Below are positions 37,640 to 47,698 of a stretch of DNA of 64,000 nt, piece by piece. The notes beneath the pieces are model-generated. The model was not told where the DNA came from and ran no database searches. It worked only from the letters and a program-made list of their open reading frames with translations. Positions within the stretch are counted from its first letter, which is position 1. Each line of letters begins with the position of its first letter. The DNA lies in the NCBI GenBank assembly GCA_963819635.1, contig CAWFWX010000003.1, positions 1,116,001 to 1,180,000 of the forward strand, given 5' to 3'. The DNA comes from JACVRW01 sp963819635 (GTDB lineage: Bacteria > Actinomycetota > Thermoleophilia > Solirubrobacterales > Thermoleophilaceae). Position numbers and translations under genes: made by a program.

Positions 37640-38101
37640 ATGACGGCGCACCCGATCCTCTATGACCCGGACTGCGGCTTCTGCCGGGTGTGCGTGGCTG
37701 TGGTGCTGAGCTGGGACCGCGACGGTCGGCTGCGCCCGGTGGCGCTTGGCACTGAGGAAGCGGACACCATGCTGGCCGGCATGCCGGAAGCCGAGCAGAT
37801 GGCCTCCTGGCACCTCGCGGAGCCCGGGTGGCAGAGAAACGTTGCGGAAAACGCAACGAATCTCGGCCACCCGGAGAGAGACGGTCCGGTTTGGTCCGCC
37901 GGCGCCGCCTTTTCACCGCTGTTCCGGCTGCTTCCGGGGGGCGCGCCGTTGGCGCGGCTGACCGACCGCTTTCCGGGCGCCGCGAAGCGCGGCTACCGCT
38001 GGGTGGCGGACCATCGCAGCGCCTTCGGCAAGCCGCTGCCGGACGGCCTCAAGCGCTGGGCGGATCGCGTGATCTCAGAATCTGAGCGCCACGGCCGATG
38101 A
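37640..38101 (+). CDS. DCC1-like thiol-disulfide oxidoreductase family protein carrying a palindromic insert
   Basis: 153 aa. The family motif DPDCGFCRVCV (CxxC) follows the first strand (HPILYDPDCGFC); the C-terminus FPGAAKRGYRWVADHRS is also typical. Residues about 63-79 (PGWQRNVAENATNLGHP) are encoded by the 51-bp palindrome. Relatives read straight from SWHL to the SAGAAF segment, so this looks like an in-frame insertion of 17 codons with no stop. Its stop overlaps the GGDEF gene's ATG. Confidence 0.8.
   Translation: MTAHPILYDPDCGFCRVCVAVVLSWDRDGRLRPVALGTEEADTMLAGMPEAEQMASWHLAEPGWQRNVAENATNLGHPERDGPVWSAGAAFSPLFRLLPGGAPLARLTDRFPGAAKRGYRWVADHRSAFGKPLPDGLKRWADRVISESERHGR
37824..37874. repeat. 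51-bp palindromic repeat, copy 2, inside a coding region
   Basis: Left arm begins CCGGGTGGCAGAGAAACG and right arm ends GAATCTCGGCCACCCGG, with a 5-nt loop; arms match at 20 of 23. Same length and overall sequence as copy 1 at 21950-22000 (43 of 51 when inverted). The length is divisible by three, and the reading frame of the DCC1-like gene stays open through it. Confidence 0.85.
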
Positions 38102-38598
38102 GTATTCCGATGGATCCGCTCGCCGAACTCCCCGGCGCCGAGGACTTCGAGGCGCTGCTCGCACGCGAGGAGCTCCGGCGCGGCCGCACCGGGGAGTCGC
38201 TTGCCGTGGCGATGGCCGACATCGACGGCCTGCGCCGCGTGAACCGCGAGCACGGCGCCGCCGCCGGGACCGAGGTGCTGCGGATGTGCGTCACGACCAT
38301 GCGCTCCACCCTGCGCGCGGTGGACGAGATCGCGCGCACGGGCGCCGACGAGTTCGCGGTGCTGCTCCACGGGACCGACGCGCGCAGCGCCGCGATCTGG
38401 GCGGACCGCTTCGAGGACGAGCTCGCGGCCATGTCGTTCGAGCACGTGGCCGGACCCGTCACGGTCTCGATCGGGATTGCCGGCACGGGCGACGAGCAGA
38501 CCCTGATCCAGGCCGCGAAGAAGGCGCACCGCAGGATGGAGGTCGTCCAGACGATGCGCAAGCTCCGCCGCAGCCGCGAGGGCGGCTGGCCCGGTTGA
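38098..38598 (+). CDS. GGDEF-domain protein with GADEF signature
   Basis: 166 aa single-domain protein. VAMADIDGLRRVNREHG corresponds to the metal/nucleotide-binding strand of diguanylate cyclases; the signature is TGADEFAVLL instead of GG(D/E)EF; VTVSIGIA closes the domain. No sensor domain or membrane helix. The Ala substitution and lack of a dimerising sensor leave activity uncertain; it may be a c-di-GMP or GTP binder. ATG overlaps the DCC1 stop. Confidence 0.8.
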   Translation: MSIPMDPLAELPGAEDFEALLAREELRRGRTGESLAVAMADIDGLRRVNREHGAAAGTEVLRMCVTTMRSTLRAVDEIARTGADEFAVLLHGTDARSAAIWADRFEDELAAMSFEHVAGPVTVSIGIAGTGDEQTLIQAAKKAHRRMEVVQTMRKLRRSREGGWPG

Positions 38599-38628
38599 CG
38601 TCCGACGCCTGACGGAACATCCGCACCC

Positions 38629-39312
38629 ATGCGCAATCTCTTCGCGCGCCGGCCGTCGCCAGCGATGGTCGTCGCATTCTTAGCCCTGCTCGCCGCCATC
38701 GGCGGGACGGCGGCCGCATTGCCAGGCACGAACACGGTCGACAGCGGGGACATCAGGAAGGGCGGCGTGAAGCGCGCCGACATCGCGCGGAACGCCGTCA
38801 ACGGCCCGAAGGTGGCCAAAGGGTCCATCACCGGGAGGGAGGTGAATGAGGGCACGCTCGGCAGGGTCGGCCGCGCGGAGACCGCAGGCACCGCGGGCAG
38901 CGTGGGAGGCGTCACCTTCCGCCCGTTCAGGTACGGCAATGACGGCACGGGCGCGGAGGAGCAGATCCTGGAATTCGGCGGGCTCACCCTCGCGGCGTCC
39001 TGCAACCTTGACGTGCTCTCCCTGACCGCCGGCAGCAAGGTCCCCGACGCGGAGCTCGGCAGCTACAGCGTGGAGGCGGACGAGCCGAGCGATCCGACGG
39101 GCGTGCAGAACGAGGCCTTCGACGGGGACTTCGACCCCGGCGACACCGTCAACCTCGTCCCGGACGACGAGGACGAGGAGGTCGGGGAGCTGCGCTACTC
39201 GAAGCGCGACGGCACGAGCGTGAGCGTGCAGTTCCACATCTACGGCGGGAACAACGGCGCAGGGGCCGACGCCGGCCGCTGTGCTGTCAGCGGCGTGGCC
39301 TTGTCCTTCTAG
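38629..39312 (+). CDS. Secreted protein with SPAM-type signal and decapeptide repeats
   Basis: 227 aa. Signal RPSPAMVVAFLALLAAIGGTA, then ten-residue repeats in residues 39-81 (DSGDIRKGGV, KRADIARNAV, NGPKVAKGSI, TGREVNEGTL). A C-terminal beta domain follows, with an acidic stretch (VPDDEDEEVGELRY) and two cysteines (SCNLDVLSL, RCAVSG). Related in layout to 36488-37027. A structural cell-surface role is a guess. Confidence 0.7.
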   Translation: MRNLFARRPSPAMVVAFLALLAAIGGTAAALPGTNTVDSGDIRKGGVKRADIARNAVNGPKVAKGSITGREVNEGTLGRVGRAETAGTAGSVGGVTFRPFRYGNDGTGAEEQILEFGGLTLAASCNLDVLSLTAGSKVPDAELGSYSVEADEPSDPTGVQNEAFDGDFDPGDTVNLVPDDEDEEVGELRYSKRDGTSVSVQFHIYGGNNGAGADAGRCAVSGVALSF

Positions 39313-39315
39313 CGA

Positions 39316-42186
<2,871 letters not shown>

Positions 42187-42269
42187 GCGGATAACGAGTC
42201 TAGAGCCGGATCCGGATCGAACCTACGTTCGTTTCTCGCAGATTGCGAGGTTCGGCGCCTGCTGCCGAT

Positions 42270-42275
42270 TAGGGT
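42270..42275 (+). promoter_or_regulatory. TAGGGT box, probable leaderless promoter
   Basis: TAGGGT ends 6 nt before the ATG at 42282, with GGCAGG between; fits the TANNNT spacing rule seen for several genes in the window. Confidence 0.35.
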
Positions 42276-42281
42276 GGCAGG

Positions 42282-42677
42282 ATGCGGTTCGGATACACGA
42301 TCCTCTACGTCTCCGACGTCGCCGCGAGCCTCGACTTCTACGAGCGCGCGCTCGGGCAGCGGCGCCGCTTCGTCCACGAGAGCGGCGACTACGCCGAGCT
42401 CGACACCGGCGAGACCGCCCTGGCGCTGGCGGCGCACGAGCTCGCGGCCGAGAACCTGCCCGGCGTCTACAGGCCGGAGGAGGGCGCCGGGGCGCGTCCC
42501 GCCTTCGAGGTCTGCTTCGTGACCGACGACGTCCAGGGCGCGTTCGACCGCGCCGTCACCGAGGGAGCCGCGGCCGTCACGCCGCCCCAGACGAAGCCCT
42601 GGGGCCAGGACGTGGCCTATGTGCGCGACCCGGACGGCAACCTCGTCGAGCTCGCCTCACCCGCCGGCGCTCCGTAG
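42282..42677 (+). CDS. VOC-family (glyoxalase/bleomycin-resistance fold) protein
   Basis: 131 aa with two beta-alpha-beta-beta-beta modules: YTILYVSDVAASLDFYERAL begins the first, and PAFEVCFVTDDVQGAFDRA the second. VRDPDGNLVEL gives the metal-ligand Glu. Members bind small electrophiles or antibiotics; no substrate can be assigned. Monocistronic and divergent from uvrA. Confidence 0.85.
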   Translation: MRFGYTILYVSDVAASLDFYERALGQRRRFVHESGDYAELDTGETALALAAHELAAENLPGVYRPEEGAGARPAFEVCFVTDDVQGAFDRAVTEGAAAVTPPQTKPWGQDVAYVRDPDGNLVELASPAGAP

Positions 42678-42717
42678 TCGCTCAAGAATCCAGCGGAGCT
42701 GGCGATATCTGGGCGCA

Positions 42718-43314
42718 ATGGGCCTGCGCGTCGCCATCGCCGTCGCCGTCGCGGCGACCGCGGCTCTCGGAGCGGCGTACGAGGTGGTCCTGCCGCGGGA
42801 CGACGCCGCGTCGGCGCACGCAGCGAAGGGGTGCGGCGGCTCGAAGCTCGGACCGCCCGCGCGCATCGACAGAGCCCGCGCCACGATCCTGTGCCTGCTG
42901 AACGAGGAGCGCGCGCGGCACGACCTTCCTCCCCTGAAGCAGAACGCGATCCTCGAGGCCGCCTCGCAACGTCATTCGGAGGACATGGTGAGGCGGCACT
43001 TCTTCGCTCACGAGACCCCGGATGGCGTGAGCCCGGGAGAGCGGATGCGCGCGGCCGGCTACGCGACCTGCGAGTGCTACGTGGGCGAGAACCTGTACTG
43101 GGGCGCCGGCCGCAACGCTCCGCCCGCCGAGGCGCTCGAGGGCTGGATGGACAGCCCCGGCCACCGCGAGAACGTCCTGAGCCCGGAGTTCACCGAGGTG
43201 GGCATCGGAATCGTGTACGACGCGCCCTTCTGGGTCGGCAAGCGACAGGCCGCGATCTACACAACCGACTTCGGCGGACCGCTCGAGCCCGAAGCGGACC
43301 GCGCACGCTCCTAG
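42718..43314 (+). CDS. Secreted CAP-domain (SCP/PR-1) protein
   Basis: 198 aa. N-terminal signal LRVAIAVAVAATAALGAA, then a CAP domain: LLNEERARHDLPPLKQNAIL, AASQRHSEDMVRRHFFAHETP (first His), VGENLYWG (Glu), WMDSPGHRENVLSPEFTEVG (second His). Members are extracellular with lytic, lipid-binding or signalling roles. ATG 42718; its TAG shares CTAG with the convergent gene's stop. Confidence 0.88.
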   Translation: MGLRVAIAVAVAATAALGAAYEVVLPRDDAASAHAAKGCGGSKLGPPARIDRARATILCLLNEERARHDLPPLKQNAILEAASQRHSEDMVRRHFFAHETPDGVSPGERMRAAGYATCECYVGENLYWGAGRNAPPAEALEGWMDSPGHRENVLSPEFTEVGIGIVYDAPFWVGKRQAAIYTTDFGGPLEPEADRARS

Positions 43315-43880
43315 CTCGGTACCTGGGCGTAGACCTCGTCGAGCAGCGCGCCGGGGTCGTCCAGCTCGAAGTTCTCTGACAGGTAGTGGGCGGTCTCCTC
43401 ACGCGAGGAGCCGTTCAAGGCCATGTTCAGCGCGATGACGCGCGCGCCCTCGTTGCCCTCGCCGGCCACGGCCACGGGTCTGGCGGGCGCGGGCTCCGCC
43501 GGCGGCTCCTCGACCGGAGGCGGGCTCTCAGCCTCCGCGACCGGCGCGGCCTCCGCCTGCGCGGTCGCCGCGCTCTGCGCAGCCTCCTCGTGGGCGGCCC
43601 CGATTCCCTCTCCCACCGCACGCAGCTCCTCGACGTCGGCCTTCAGCGCCGCCAGCTCGGTGCGCACGGTCTCCGCGAGACCATGGAGGGCCCGCTCGAT
43701 CTCGTCCGCCCGGGTGGCCAGCCGCTCGGCCACCTTCTGCGCCGTAGCGAGCTGCGCCTCGATCTCGTCGGCCGCCTCCGCGCGCAGATCCGCAGCGCTT
43801 CGCTCGGCCGCCTCGAGGACGGCCTTGACCCGCTCCGCGGCCGCGGCCGCGGGCGAGTGCTTCTCACGCCCGGCGCTCAC
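43311..43880 (-). CDS. Coiled-coil protein with Pro/Ala-rich linker, unknown function
   Basis: 189 aa starting at GTG 43880 (VSAGREKHSPAAAAAERV). Residues 15-105 form a long Ala/Glu-rich coiled coil with regular heptads (VLEAAERSAADLRAEAADE, GLAETVRTELAALKADVEE). Residues 105-140 are Pro/Glu-rich, and a folded C-terminal piece includes ARVIALNMALNGSSREETAHYL, resembling a SPOR-free helical tail of DivIVA/Wag31-like proteins. No membrane segment. It follows the cupredoxin gene with a one-base overlap. Confidence 0.7.
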   Translation of the reverse strand: MSAGREKHSPAAAAAERVKAVLEAAERSAADLRAEAADEIEAQLATAQKVAERLATRADEIERALHGLAETVRTELAALKADVEELRAVGEGIGAAHEEAAQSAATAQAEAAPVAEAESPPPVEEPPAEPAPARPVAVAGEGNEGARVIALNMALNGSSREETAHYLSENFELDDPGALLDEVYAQVPS

Positions 43881-45397
43881 TACTGCTTGACCCGGAACGC
43901 ACCACGCATGAACGGGTGGATCCGGCAGAAGTACGTGTAGGTGCCGGGCGAGAGGTTCGAGGGCGTCGTCCACTGGAGCGCGCCGGTGGCGGGCGGGACG
44001 GCGCTGCCGAGCGTCCCAGACTCGAACTGGACGTTGCCGTCCGCGATCGGGTAGGCGATCCCGGTGGCGCGGTTACATGGCGGCTTGCACGAGGTGATCG
44101 AGTGGTAGATCCCCCTGGCGTCATCGCCGCCGTCGCGGAAGGTCAGGGCCTGGCCGGCACGGATGACGGGCGGGTTGCGCGCCGGGTCACCCAGGCTGAG
44201 GTCGCCGAGCTGATAGCGGAAGTTGAGCAAGTCGACGAAGCCCGGATTGTCCGCCCCGTCGGGCAGCGCCCGCGGGTCGGGCAGACTGGTCGACCCTCCG
44301 CCGTGGTTGTTGTTCTCGGGGAGGTGCCCGTGCGTGACCACGCCAGGCCGGTTCACCTTCTTCTTGAAGGGGTTGTCGCCGCGTCCCCCGTCGGCCATGT
44401 AGGTGACCATGATCCCCATCGATTCCCACCACGCGCCGCGGGACGAGTCGTAGGTCGCGCTGACCGAGAGCACGTCGCCCCTCCGCACCTTTACGCGCCA
44501 GTCGGGCCGCGTGGCGGTCATGGCCACGTCCCACGACACCGCGCCCGCGGGCTCGAAGTACTTCGCGACCGACCGGAACAGCGGGGCTGTCCGTCCCCGC
44601 CGGCGCACCTTCAGGTCCGTGTAGAGGCCGCCGGGGTGAAGGTGACCCCCGGTCGCGATGAGCACGCCCGGCCGGTCGACAACCCATTGGTTCCGCTTCG
44701 GGCCGCCTTGATAGGGATTTCGCGCGTCGTTGGGATAGGTGTAGCGGCCGTCCTGCCCCGACCCCTTCTTGACGTTGAAGACCGGGTAGAAGTTGCCCTT
44801 CTGGACATCCATCCAGATCGGCCGCACCGGACGTATCCCGCGCGCGGCCCGCGAGCCGTTCGGCACGAAGTCGATGTCGTAGACCATGTACACCTGCGTC
44901 GGCACGGGCGTCAGGTTGTGGATCATGTGGTTGAGAAGCAGGCCATCCGACGCCTTCAGCGGATAGCCAAAGCCCTTCGGCAGGAGCATGCGGGTCTTCT
45001 CCTCACCCGCGGCGAAGAAGAGCTCCGCGGGGAAGCCGCCCGCCCGCCCGACCCGAGACGTGTTCACCCACACGGCGTGGTGGAGATGGATGACGTCCAC
45101 GCCGGGAACGCGGCCGTCCAGGTAGGTGAGGTCCGGCCGGATGCGGGTGATGTAGCCGTCCACCTTCGGGCGCTCGAGGATGGGGGCATACCCGATCGAG
45201 TTCTGGCCGGGTGTGACGTTGAACGGCCCGATCCGGTACTTGATGCGCTGCGCGCCGCCGGCGAGCGACTGCACGGCGACGGCCTTGCCCTCAGGCTTCG
45301 GCGCGGCCAGCGCCGGAGGCGCCGCGACCACAACCACGGCAAGCGTCGAAATGAGCGCGCATCCAGCGCGCCTGACCCCGGCGAGCACGGCAACCAT
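43880..45397 (-). CDS. Secreted copper-type protein: SURNod19-like region plus C-terminal cupredoxin
   Basis: 505 aa. Signal peptide in VRRAGCALISTLAVVVVAAP. The N-terminal 330 residues have many His-rich loops (DVIHLHHAVWVN, NHMIHNLTPVPTQVYMVYD, GGHLHPGG, VTHGHLPENNNHGG), reminiscent of the SURNod19 family or of copper-dependent monooxygenase beta-sandwiches. The last 110 residues form a plastocyanin-like domain with ligands in GIYHSI (His), TYFCRIHPFM (Cys, His, Met). Extracellular copper binding is likely; catalytic activity is unknown. ATG 45397. Confidence 0.75.
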   Translation of the reverse strand: MVAVLAGVRRAGCALISTLAVVVVAAPPALAAPKPEGKAVAVQSLAGGAQRIKYRIGPFNVTPGQNSIGYAPILERPKVDGYITRIRPDLTYLDGRVPGVDVIHLHHAVWVNTSRVGRAGGFPAELFFAAGEEKTRMLLPKGFGYPLKASDGLLLNHMIHNLTPVPTQVYMVYDIDFVPNGSRAARGIRPVRPIWMDVQKGNFYPVFNVKKGSGQDGRYTYPNDARNPYQGGPKRNQWVVDRPGVLIATGGHLHPGGLYTDLKVRRRGRTAPLFRSVAKYFEPAGAVSWDVAMTATRPDWRVKVRRGDVLSVSATYDSSRGAWWESMGIMVTYMADGGRGDNPFKKKVNRPGVVTHGHLPENNNHGGGSTSLPDPRALPDGADNPGFVDLLNFRYQLGDLSLGDPARNPPVIRAGQALTFRDGGDDARGIYHSITSCKPPCNRATGIAYPIADGNVQFESGTLGSAVPPATGALQWTTPSNLSPGTYTYFCRIHPFMRGAFRVKQ

Positions 45398-45425
45398 CCT
45401 AGCTAGGACCGCACTCCGCCGGAAA

Positions 45426-45965
45426 TTAACGGCGCGCCTGCAGTCGCTGCTCGGCCAGCGCGATCGCCTCGGAGGCCTTGACGTACCCCGGCCTGTCCCC
45501 CGCCTCAGCCGCCGTCGCCAGCCGAACGTACGCGTCCCGGGCCGCGCGCGCGGCCCGGGGCTGCGCGCCCGCGCCCGCGGCCAGCGCGGCGTCGTCGTAG
45601 GCAGTCGCGAGCTTGTTCGCGATGCGGGCCTGCTCCTGTGGCGTCTCGGCGGCGGCGAGCTCCCCGCGCAGGTCAGCCCGCTCGGTGTCCAGGCGCTCCC
45701 AGACGGTGGTCGCGGGGGGCGGCGCCACTGTCCTCGGCGCGTCGTCGGCAAAGGGGTCTACCGCGAGAGCGAGCGCACCGCCGAACACGGCGGCCGCGGC
45801 GGCCGCGGCGGCCACGGCTGCGATCGCCCCGCGCGTTGTCAGCCGCCTCGTCCACGGCGGTATCTCCGGAGCCGGCCTGGGCGCGGGCGAGATGGGCCGA
45901 GGCTCCGGCGCGCGAGGCGCCTCGTCGACCACGTGGAGATGGGGTTTCTTCGCGGCCTGCATCAT
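45426..45965 (-). CDS. Single-pass membrane protein with extracytoplasmic helical domain
   Basis: 179 aa. A Pro-rich cytoplasmic N-terminus (about 1-45) precedes one membrane helix (AIAAVAAAAAAAAVFGGALA), followed by a mostly helical exterior domain (TERADLRGELAAAETPQEQA) ending in AIALAEQRLQARR. Start ATG overlaps the upstream gene's stop (ATGA). No family recognised; its layout matches the next gene, so the two may act together. Confidence 0.65.
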   Translation of the reverse strand: MMQAAKKPHLHVVDEAPRAPEPRPISPAPRPAPEIPPWTRRLTTRGAIAAVAAAAAAAAVFGGALALAVDPFADDAPRTVAPPPATTVWERLDTERADLRGELAAAETPQEQARIANKLATAYDDAALAAGAGAQPRAARAARDAYVRLATAAEAGDRPGYVKASEAIALAEQRLQARR

Positions 45966-46369
45966 CCGGCGTCGTCGAAGGTCTGTGGGGGCGGCGCGGG
46001 CGCCGGGGCAGGAGCGGGCGCCGGGGCCGGCGGGGGCGCCGGGGCGGGCTCGGCAACGGGCTCCGGCGCCGAAGCCGGCTCCGGCGCGGCCGGCGCCGCG
46101 GGGGTCGCAGCGCGCTTGGAGGCAGCGGCCCGGCGGCGCGCTCGGGCAGCGCTCGCTCGCCGCGCGGCGCGTGCACGCTCTCGCCGGCGCGCCACAACCG
46201 CCGGGTCCTCCTTGAGCCCTGGCACCTCGGCCGTCTGCGACAGGCTGACCTGCGTCGCCTTGGCCTGAGGCTCCGAGGAGCTGTCCCCCGCGACCGCCAG
46301 GCCGACGATCACGAACGCGGCGATGGCCGCGTCGACTGCCGCGATCGCGATCATCGCGCGCCGGCTCAC
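45962..46369 (-). CDS. Membrane-anchored Ala/Pro-rich protein
   Basis: 135 aa: membrane helix at residues 7-29 (MIAIAAVDAAIAAFVIVGLA), then an Arg/Ala-rich coil (ARRRERARAARRASAARA) and a C-terminal run of Pro-Ala repeats before FDDAG. GTG start overlaps the PKD gene's TGA, and its stop overlaps the following gene. The low-complexity tail suggests a wall-spanning stalk. Function unknown. Confidence 0.6.
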   Translation of the reverse strand: MSRRAMIAIAAVDAAIAAFVIVGLAVAGDSSSEPQAKATQVSLSQTAEVPGLKEDPAVVARRRERARAARRASAARARRRAAASKRAATPAAPAAPEPASAPEPVAEPAPAPPPAPAPAPAPAPAPPPQTFDDAG

Positions 46370-47665
46370 GCGCAGCGAACGGGTCGCCGTTTGCCGGGCA
46401 TGAGGCAGCGGTCGACGCGCGCCGGCGGCTTGCCGCCCCGAATCAGGAAGCGCGTGTACTTGCCGACCTTCCCGGCCTGCCGCACGAACAGCTCGAGCCT
46501 CACGCCGGCGCGCAGCTTCCGCTCGAAGCGGCGGAACCGGACCAGCCGCGTCGCGCTGGTGCGCGCGGTCGCCGCGGCCGGGCAGCCCTTGCCCGAGCAG
46601 CGGACCCGAACGGTCGCGCCGCGCGGGGCGCGCACGGACAGGATGCGAATCAGCGCGCCGTCGCGAAGCACGACGCCCGCGATTCGGATGGTCGGCAACG
46701 GTCGCATCGTGACCGGGCGCTTGGCCGTCGGCGGCGGCAGCACCGGCGCGGAGGGCAGCGTCGGCGCCGGTCGGCCCGGGACTTGCGGGCTCGACCGGCG
46801 GCGGCACCGGGCGCTGGGCAACGTCCACGTGCGCGAACGCCACCGCAGTGCTGCCGTTTGCCTGCGTCACGAGCATCTGAACCAGGTGGTCGCCCGCCGT
46901 GGCGTACGACCACGTGACCTCGGTGCCGGAGGCGTCGTCGAAGGCGCCGTCGCCATCCAGATCCCAGGCGGTTGCGGCGATCGATCCATGTGACGGGCTG
47001 GAGGTCGACCTGAAGCTGATCGTGTCGTCCGTAAGCGGAGCCGTTGGGGCGTACTCGAAGCCGGGCGTCGGCCCGGGATCGGCCGTGACGCTCACCGACC
47101 GCGTCCGGGTGGTGACGGCCCCGTGCTGGTCGGTCGCCGTGAGGACGACCGGGTAGCTCCCTCCGCTCCGGTAGACGTGGCTCGGAGATGCCCCGGCGGC
47201 GGTCGCACCGTCGCCGAAGCGCCAGGCCAAGCTGACCGCGTTGCCCTCCGGATCCGTCACGCTCGGCGTGAACGAGACCGAATCGCCGGTGAACGGGGCG
47301 CCCGGCGCGAAGCTGAAGTCAGCCGCCGGCGCGCCGTTGACGACGATCGTCTTCGTGACCGTCCGCCGGTCGCCGTCCGACTCGCGCACTCGCATGCGGA
47401 CCGTGACGGAGCCGCGATTCACGTAGGTGCGCGTCACGGTTCGGCCAGAACCGTCGTCGAAGGACCCGTCGCCGTCGAGGTCCCAGGTCACGGTTATCCC
47501 GGTCGCCGAGGCCGGAAGGAAGCTGAAGGTTGTCGCCTGGTCCTCGTTGGGCGGGTTCGGGTTGACCGAGAAGTCGTAGGCGACCGCCTGCGCGCCGGCG
47601 CTTGCCGGTACGAGCAGCATCAGAACCAACGTCCCTGCCAGGACCCCCCGCGCCATTGACCCCAT
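46366..47665 (-). CDS. Secreted protein with three PKD-type domains (one frameshift)
   Basis: About 432 aa. Signal VLAGTLVLMLLVPASAGAQA, then three PKD-like beta-sandwiches, recognisable by WDLDGDGSFDD, WRFGDGATAAG and WDLDGDGAFDD, each followed by a Y-x-x-x-G-x-x-x-V strand. The frame shifts once near 46780; the restored C-terminus has two cysteines (VRCSGKGCPAAA) and ends in KRRPVRCA. PKD domains mediate extracellular protein-protein or polysaccharide contact. Probably the first gene of a four- to five-gene cell-surface operon. Confidence 0.75.
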
Positions 47666-47698
47666 AGTGCATCAATACCCGCGATTTGGCTTGGACAG

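Noticed and set aside
37010..37870. Longer start for the acetyltransferase (up to 37870)
   Set aside because: The added N-terminus comes from the palindromic repeat and the antisense of the DCC1-like gene; ATG 37621 gives the normal family length.
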